From assembly GCF_001641635.1 (NCBI RefSeq), contig NZ_LUUB01000033.1:1-39697 (forward strand): a stretch of 39,697 nt of DNA, written 5' to 3'. Made by a program: the position numbers and the translations under genes. The notes under the pieces are model-generated. The model saw only the letters and a program-made list of their open reading frames with translations, was not told the DNA's origin and ran no database searches. Origin of the DNA: Bradyrhizobium centrolobii (GTDB lineage: Bacteria; Pseudomonadota; Alphaproteobacteria; Rhizobiales; Xanthobacteraceae). Positions 35,076 through 39,697 of this stretch are shown here, piece by piece (within the stretch, counting starts at the first letter, position 1; every line of letters begins with the position of its first letter).

Positions 35076-35611
35076 CGCGCTTCACCTTGAGTTCTTCGCA
35101 TTTTGACCCTAAGGCGAAATCGGCGGCTTGTGCGACGAAATTTGGCCGAACTCACAGACCGCTTCCCGTGTGCCATCTTGGGCTCCTACGATGCGAGACC
35201 TGAACTTCGGGAAGCTATGAATCACCCGAGTCCGTCACGCTTGTCGGTGTCGCAGCCGTGTCAGCGTTACTAATTCTTCCCAGCCAAGCGACTGCCCTTT
35301 GCGACGCGAACCGTACAGCCAGCCGCAGCCGCTCTGAGCCGGCGTCCCCAGCTATACATGTCGTGCCGCACCGCATCGGATCGGGCTGCGAAGATTGCGA
35401 CCGCTACGCTCCATACCGACCGAACGATTTCTGAGATAGCGTGCTGCACCGCACTCTGCTCCTGCGGTCGCGAACAGGAACGGCTTGGGCGCTCGCATGG
35501 CGCTTTTGTTTCGAGCTTTGTTCTTGTCAAACGGGTTTCGTCAGATCAGAGTTCAAGACACCGGCGCGTTGGCGCCGGTTCTATTAATTCAAATGATATG
35601 GGGCGGAAACC
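35076..35611. other. leader region of the second PQQ dehydrogenase operon
   Basis: 536 bases with no gene I can support; a minus-strand frame at 35270-35530 lacks a ribosome site and any domain. It should contain the promoter of the PQQ dehydrogenase. The last 50 bases hold a hairpin (listed separately) and GGGGCGG about 6 bases before the ATG. Confidence 0.4.
35560..35579 (+). promoter_or_regulatory. hairpin in the PQQ dehydrogenase leader
   Basis: An 8-base-pair perfect stem (ACCGGCGC / GCGCCGGT) with a GTTG loop, followed by TTCTATTAATTC, 32 bases before the ATG at 35612. It could be the terminator of a short leader transcript, a transcript-stabilising 5' structure or an attenuator. No leader peptide was found. 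Confidence 0.45.
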
Positions 35612-37324
35612 ATGGATAGATATTCTATTGCATGCGCCACGTTGTTCGGCCTGGGCTGCACGCTCGCAGCATCAAGTCATGCGCAAGAAGTCGTCAACCC
35701 CGATCAGTGGTCGCCTCCACGCGAGGCGAAGATTTCTCCAGTCACTCAGGATCAGCTCAACACGGCAGACAAGAACACAACGAACTTTCTGCTGACCAAC
35801 GGCAACTACGCTCAGACGCGCTTTTACCCTGCAAAGCAGATCAACCGCGACAATGTGAAGAACCTGCACGTCGCCTGGATCTTCCAGACCCAGGTCAAGG
35901 AATCCCTGGAAACATCGCCCATTGTGGTGGATGGAGTGATGTATGTGACAACATCCTTCAGCCATGTCTACGCGATCGACGCCAAGACGGGCGAACAGCT
36001 CTGGCACTATAGTCACAAGATGGGGCCTGTAACGACTTACTGCTGCGGTCCCAACAATCGTGGCGTCCAGGTTCTCGGTGACAAGGTTTACCTGGCCACG
36101 CTGGACGCCAAGCTGCTGGCACTGAACGCAAAGACGGGCGACGTTGTCTGGAACACCGATATCGCCGATCCCGAACTCGGTTACAGCGAGACCATGGCTC
36201 CGACGGTTGTCAAGGACAAGGTTTTGATCGGCACCAACGGCGGCGAATATGGCATCCGCGGCTTCGTCAGGGCCTACGATGCGAAGACGGGCAAACTCGT
36301 CTGGAATTTCGACACCATCCCGGAGAATACCGTCGGCGTCTGGGCGACCAAGGACGCCACCGGACGCGACATGCATCGTGATATCCAGGCCGAAAAGGAC
36401 CAGCTCGCCAAGATCGGCGACCCCTACAAGAGGCTGGGCGGCGGCGTCTGGCAGAATCCCGCCGTCGATCTCGCCACGAACCGCATCTACTTCGTGGTCG
36501 GCAACCCATCTCCCGACCTCGACGGCGCGCCGCGTCCCGGCGACAACCTCTATACCGACTCGCTGGTATCGCTCGACCTCGACACCGGGAAATTCGTCTG
36601 CCACTTCCAGTACATTGCCCACGATGTGTGGGATCTCGACGCCGCCAGCCCGCCGGTGCTGGTGGATGTGAAGGACAAGAGTGGCAAGACCATTCCGGGC
36701 GTGATCCATGCCGGCAAGACCGGTCACATCTATGTTCACGACCGGAAGGATTGCAGCCTGATCCGGTTCTCCGAGGCGATGGTGCCGCAAGAAAATATGT
36801 GGACCCTGCCGACAAAAGAGGGCGCGCGCATGCTTCCCGGCGCAAATGGCGGCGTTGAATGGTCGCCGATCGCCACCGACCCCGGACAGGATCTCGCCTA
36901 TGCCATCAATCTGCACCAGCCCATGCACTACCGGGTCGAGAACTCGCCCTACCCGAATGGCAAGCTCTGGCTTGGTGGCGCTTTCACGGCCATTCCGGGT
37001 GAAAAACAGTCGGGCAATATCACCGCCGTCAACTACAACACTGGCAAGATCAAATGGCAGGTGAAGACCCCGGAGCCCATGATCGGCGGCATTCTCGCCA
37101 CCGCGGGCGGCCTGGTCTTTGCTGGCGAAGGCAACGGCAAGTTCGCCGCCTACAACTCGTCCACCGGCAAGGAATTGTGGAGCTTCCGCGCTGGTGCGGG
37201 CGTCAATGCACCACCGTCCAGCTATATGGTGGGAGGCAAGCAATACATTGTGGTCGGCGCGGGCGGCAACACCCAGGTGAACTTCAGGCGTGGCAACAAC
37301 ATCATCGCCTTTACGCTCGATTGA
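35612..37324 (+). CDS. PQQ-dependent alcohol dehydrogenase, lanthanide-type signature, with Cys-Cys pair
   Basis: Periplasmic quinoprotein, 570 residues, signal peptide ending near SSHA-Q (residue 24). Ligands are E212 (GGEYGIRG), N298 (VGNPSPD), the catalytic D341 and the extra D343 in VWDLDAA; the latter is the lanthanide marker. C144-C145 ([11 protein letters not shown]) form the vicinal disulfide next to PQQ. Propeller motifs repeat to the C-terminus ([16 protein letters not shown]). There is no fused cytochrome domain. A dihaem cytochrome c gene follows by 80 bases and is the probable electron acceptor. The protein is clearly distinct from the other PQQ enzyme (576 residues, no Cys pair), so they are not a recent duplication. 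Alcohol substrate unknown. Confidence 0.92.
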   Translation: MDRYSIACATLFGLGCTLAASSHAQEVVNPDQWSPPREAKISPVTQDQLNTADKNTTNFLLTNGNYAQTRFYPAKQINRDNVKNLHVAWIFQTQVKESLETSPIVVDGVMYVTTSFSHVYAIDAKTGEQLWHYSHKMGPVTTYCCGPNNRGVQVLGDKVYLATLDAKLLALNAKTGDVVWNTDIADPELGYSETMAPTVVKDKVLIGTNGGEYGIRGFVRAYDAKTGKLVWNFDTIPENTVGVWATKDATGRDMHRDIQAEKDQLAKIGDPYKRLGGGVWQNPAVDLATNRIYFVVGNPSPDLDGAPRPGDNLYTDSLVSLDLDTGKFVCHFQYIAHDVWDLDAASPPVLVDVKDKSGKTIPGVIHAGKTGHIYVHDRKDCSLIRFSEAMVPQENMWTLPTKEGARMLPGANGGVEWSPIATDPGQDLAYAINLHQPMHYRVENSPYPNGKLWLGGAFTAIPGEKQSGNITAVNYNTGKIKWQVKTPEPMIGGILATAGGLVFAGEGNGKFAAYNSSTGKELWSFRAGAGVNAPPSSYMVGGKQYIVVGAGGNTQVNFRRGNNIIAFTLD

Positions 37325-37356
37325 AAGCACGGGTATCACGTCGTGATCACCAAAGC

Positions 37357-37374
37357 GGGGCCGATTGCGGCCCC
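37357..37374 (+). terminator. hairpin between PQQ dehydrogenase and cytochrome c genes
   Basis: A 7-base-pair stem (GGGGCCG / CGGCCCC) with an ATTG loop followed by CCTTCT, 33 bases after the dehydrogenase stop. Likely an intercistronic attenuator or a processing/stability element rather than a full stop, since the cytochrome gene begins 30 bases later without room for much of a promoter. Confidence 0.5.
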
Positions 37375-37404
37375 CCTTCTGTCAGGCCACACTGAAGGGA
37401 ATCG

Positions 37405-37986
37405 ATGGTCAGGAATTTGATCTCGATGATCTCGCGCGGGATCATCTTCGGGGCATTATTGAGCGTAGCCCCCGCCCTTGCGCAAAGCATAGCCGAAAAG
37501 GTCGAGGTCTGCGCCGGCTGTCACGGCCAAGATGGCAAACCGAAAGACAAGACGATTCCCGTTATCTGGGGACAGCAAGCTGGCTACATTTACATCCAGC
37601 TGCGCGACTACAAACGCGGTGACCGCAAGAATGAGACTATGCAGCCGATCGTGTCGTCCTTCGAGAAGGACGACATGCGGGCGATCGCAGAGTATTTCGC
37701 GAAAAAGCCGTGGCCCAACCTGGGCCAGCCGCGGTCGCCAAAGCATGTTGCACAGCGGGCGCTCAGCGCCGAGCACTCGGTGGGCTGCACCGGCTGTCAT
37801 CTCGAGCAATTTCAGGGGGATGGCACGACACCGCGGCTGGCTGGGCAGAGCCAGGAGTATCTCGCCAAGACAATCGCCGATTTCCGCACCCGCGCGCGTG
37901 GCAACAATCCCGGCATGACTGACCTGATGCGCGCGACATCTCCCGACGATCTTGCGGCGCTGGCCGAATATTTGGCCGGCCTTTAG
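37405..37986 (+). CDS. periplasmic dihaem cytochrome c (c4-like)
   Basis: 193 residues with a signal peptide to about ALAQ (residue 27). Haem 1 is bound by C36, C39 and H40 (CAGCH), haem 2 by C128, C131 and H132 (CTGCH); M79 and M171 are the likely sixth ligands. Two similar c-type domains of about 90 residues make it c4-like. GAAGGGA lies before the ATG. Placed just after the PQQ dehydrogenase, it would carry electrons from PQQ to a terminal oxidase, the standard arrangement for quinoprotein alcohol dehydrogenases. Confidence 0.92.
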   Translation: MVRNLISMISRGIIFGALLSVAPALAQSIAEKVEVCAGCHGQDGKPKDKTIPVIWGQQAGYIYIQLRDYKRGDRKNETMQPIVSSFEKDDMRAIAEYFAKKPWPNLGQPRSPKHVAQRALSAEHSVGCTGCHLEQFQGDGTTPRLAGQSQEYLAKTIADFRTRARGNNPGMTDLMRATSPDDLAALAEYLAGL

Positions 37987-38123
37987 TTAGGGCATGGTGA
38001 GATTAGTCTAACGACCGCGGGCGGCGGTCCCCGCTCCCGAAGGGAGGGATTGACCGAATTCGCGGACGGACTGGTTCAAGTAGAACTCATCCCGCTTTAG
38101 CCTGACAGCGCGGTTTGGTGCCC

Positions 38124-39044
38124 TCACGGCACCTTGAGCCGCTCCCGCAGCAACGACACGGTGGTGAGATCTGCGGCGCGGTTGCCGGCATTGTCCTTCA
38201 GCGAAGCATCAGCTCCGCGTGCAAGCAGCAAATTGACGATCTCGGCACGGCCACCCTCCGCGGCAATCATGAGAGCAGTCCGGCCGCGTGAGTCCCGGTC
38301 ATCGATGTGAGCACCAACGTCCAGCAAATGGGCCACGACCTTGAGCGCGTCCGCTTCAGCGACCTTTTCATCCGCGCCCACAGCCCACATCAAGAGAGTG
38401 AGATCGTTCGCGTAGCGGGCATTGACCTCGATGTTTCGGGCGAGCAGCCGCTTCACAATGTCGAGCTTGGCCCGAGCCGCCGCATAGACGATTGGCGGCT
38501 TCCCCGTCTCGTCAGGCGCGCGCTCGTCGGCGCCATGCGCGAGCAGCATTTCAACGATGGCATCGCTGCCGGCATAGGCTGCTGCCGCAACTGGCGAGAT
38601 GCCGCTGCGCCCGGTCAGCTTGAGATCAGCTCCCCGCTCGATAAGCCGTTGCGCAACTGCGACACGGCCTCGTTCGGCTGCAAAGTATAGCGCAGTCGCC
38701 CCGGCCAGATTGCGAGCATTGATCGGGGCGCCACGCGCGAGCAGCAGGTCGATCATCTCCAGGTGGCCATTCCGCGCCGCGTGGCTAAGGGGCCGTGCGC
38801 CGAACCGGTCGCGCGCGTCGACTGAGGCACCACCGTCCAGCAGTTCAGTGGCCAAGCTGGTACAATTTTCGTCCGCCGCCGAAAACAGAACGAGCGATAC
38901 CTCGATGGCGCTTATTTGCGCTCTTTCGACTCGAAACCGGGCACCCAGCTCCTGGCATCGTTCGGAGTCGGCGGCGCGAGCAACCAACGCAGCGCTCAGT
39001 ACAGCGATTACGCCCGAGCATAGAAACAGAACATGCCGGTACAA
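38124..39044 (-). CDS. secreted ankyrin-repeat protein
   Basis: 306 residues. A signal peptide (MYRHVLFLCSGVIAVLSAAL, cleavage near ARA-AD) is followed by a short unique part and about six to seven ankyrin repeats from residue 63 on, for example FGARPLSHAARNGHLEMIDLLLARGAPINARN and RGRTALMIAAEGGRAEIVNLLLARGADAS. It converges with the cytochrome c gene. Periplasmic ankyrin proteins bind partner proteins, and a role in stabilising a periplasmic dehydrogenase or peroxidase has been suggested for some; here the assignment to the PQQ system is only by neighbourhood. Confidence 0.88.
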   Translation of the reverse strand: MYRHVLFLCSGVIAVLSAALVARAADSERCQELGARFRVERAQISAIEVSLVLFSAADENCTSLATELLDGGASVDARDRFGARPLSHAARNGHLEMIDLLLARGAPINARNLAGATALYFAAERGRVAVAQRLIERGADLKLTGRSGISPVAAAAYAGSDAIVEMLLAHGADERAPDETGKPPIVYAAARAKLDIVKRLLARNIEVNARYANDLTLLMWAVGADEKVAEADALKVVAHLLDVGAHIDDRDSRGRTALMIAAEGGRAEIVNLLLARGADASLKDNAGNRAADLTTVSLLRERLKVP

Positions 39045-39272
39045 GATAGTCCCCTCCCTGCACAGCTTTTTTTATGCAAGATGACACAGCGGAATGATCA
39101 TGCCAACCTGCCCGGCCCATTCAAGCCGCTCGCCCAGCGCCAGAATCATAACCGTATCAGGTGACAAGCGAAGCAACTTCCGCTGTTGATGCTGTGGACG
39201 GCTCCACCACCGGCACGAGAGTGCCAAGGAGTGGGCGCCGTTTGAGGCTCCCACGATTCGGAGGAGCAAGCT
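39045..39272. other. upstream part of the second IS110-type element
   Basis: Non-coding. Close to the transposase start it has CCGGCACGAGAGTGCCAAGGAG, similar to the sequence before the first transposase start (GCCGGCACGAGAAGCTGGCA on the minus strand), suggesting related IS leaders. It also holds the promoter of the ankyrin gene on the minus strand. Confidence 0.4.
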
Positions 39273-39697
39273 ATGCCGTCAATTTCGACAATCGGTCTGG
39301 ATATCGCGAAGTCGATCTTTCAAGTGCATGGTGTTGATGCAGCTGGCCACACGGTCATACGCCGCCAGTTGAGGCGCCAGCACGTCCTGGCATTTTTCCA
39401 GAAGCTGCCGCCATGTCTGGTGGGGATCGAGGCTTGCGCGTCATCGCACTACTGGTCCCGTGAGCTGGAGACATTGGGGCACGCGGTGCGGTTGATGCCT
39501 CCGGCCTACGTGAAGCCCTACGTCAAGCGACAGAAGAACGACACCACGGACGCGGAGGCGATTTGCGAGGCGGTCACGAGACCCAACATGCGGTTCTTGC
39601 CGACCAAGACGGTCGAGCAACAGAGCTGTCTGATGCTTCATCGAGCGCGCCATCTGTTCATCCGCCAGCAGACTGCCGTCATCAATTCAATCCGCGC
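39273..39697 (+). CDS. IS110-family transposase, cut by the window end
   Basis: The first 141 residues of a DEDD transposase, starting MPSISTIGLDIAKSIFQVHG with GGAGGAG 5 bases upstream. Catalytic acidic residues are visible in GLDIAK, VGIEAC and KNDTTDAEAI. The frame is open to the last base. It is related to, but clearly different from, the transposase at 441-1505 and is in the opposite orientation; the stub at 27379 resembles this one more closely (shared FQVHGV/LQVHGV block). Confidence 0.92.
   Translation, partial: MPSISTIGLDIAKSIFQVHGVDAAGHTVIRRQLRRQHVLAFFQKLPPCLVGIEACASSHYWSRELETLGHAVRLMPPAYVKPYVKRQKNDTTDAEAICEAVTRPNMRFLPTKTVEQQSCLMLHRARHLFIRQQTAVINSIR

Noticed and set aside
35672..37339. 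555-codon minus-strand open frame
   Set aside because: Exact antisense shadow of the second PQQ dehydrogenase.
441..39697. composite transposon bounded by two IS110-type elements
   Set aside because: The two transposases are too dissimilar and IS110 elements do not usually form composite transposons.

Overview
The window looks like an accessory stretch of an alphaproteobacterial chromosome, most likely from the Bradyrhizobium/Rhodopseudomonas side of the Hyphomicrobiales. I infer this from high GC, the Tat-exported periplasmic dehydrogenases, zinc-ribbon or SAM-domain class III cyclases fused to AAA ATPases, and IS110/IS481 elements. No rRNA, tRNA or CRISPR array was seen. All calls were read by eye from translations and motifs, with no database search.

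Layout. 1-1.6 kb: an IS110-type transposase. 1.85-2.25 kb: a frameshifted secreted cupin. 2.3-6.6 kb (minus strand): an intact carbohydrate-type ABC importer (binding protein, ATPase, two permeases). 7.7-14.5 kb: a periplasmic oxidation island with a decayed Rieske gene, a PQQ alcohol dehydrogenase, an unrecognised secreted protein and an intact Rieske protein (plus strand), then, convergent across a strong terminator, a Tat-exported molybdenum hydroxylase and its 2Fe-2S subunit. 14.9-20.6 kb: a graveyard holding the tail of an ABC ATPase, a frameshifted Asp/Glu-racemase-like gene, a frameshifted hydantoinase, an intact LLM flavin monooxygenase, the tail of an ABC permease, a piece of a cytochrome c, half an IS481 transposase and a frameshifted serine recombinase. 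20.9-23.4 kb: a free-standing AbfB (CBM42-like) beta-trefoil protein, a Pro/Gly-rich anchored protein and a cupin. 23.4-30.7 kb: three cyclase-related loci (a wrecked zinc-ribbon cyclase-ATPase, an orphan TPR tail abutting an IS110 stub, and an intact 1069-residue SAM-cyclase-ATPase-alpha/beta hydrolase fusion). 30.9-33.0 kb: a GMC dehydrogenase with its Tat-exported small subunit. 33.3-35.1 kb: a broken Tat-leader gene followed by a group II intron whose reverse transcriptase is internally deleted. 35.6-39.0 kb: a second PQQ dehydrogenase, a dihaem cytochrome c and a secreted ankyrin protein. The window ends inside a second IS110-type transposase.

How the genes fit together. The intact genes are dominated by periplasmic oxidation. 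Both PQQ enzymes carry the extra aspartate two residues after the catalytic aspartate that marks lanthanide-dependent members, so they are predicted to use rare earths. One is paired with a conventional dihaem cytochrome c. The other has no cytochrome beside it but has a bc1-type periplasmic Rieske protein and an unrecognised beta-rich secreted protein. This PQQ-Rieske arrangement is my best candidate for an undescribed system. The molybdenum hydroxylase could take the aldehyde product on to the acid. The frameshifts cluster in accessory genes while the large enzymes and transporter are clean, which fits real decay around mobile elements, although read errors cannot be excluded from the sequence alone.
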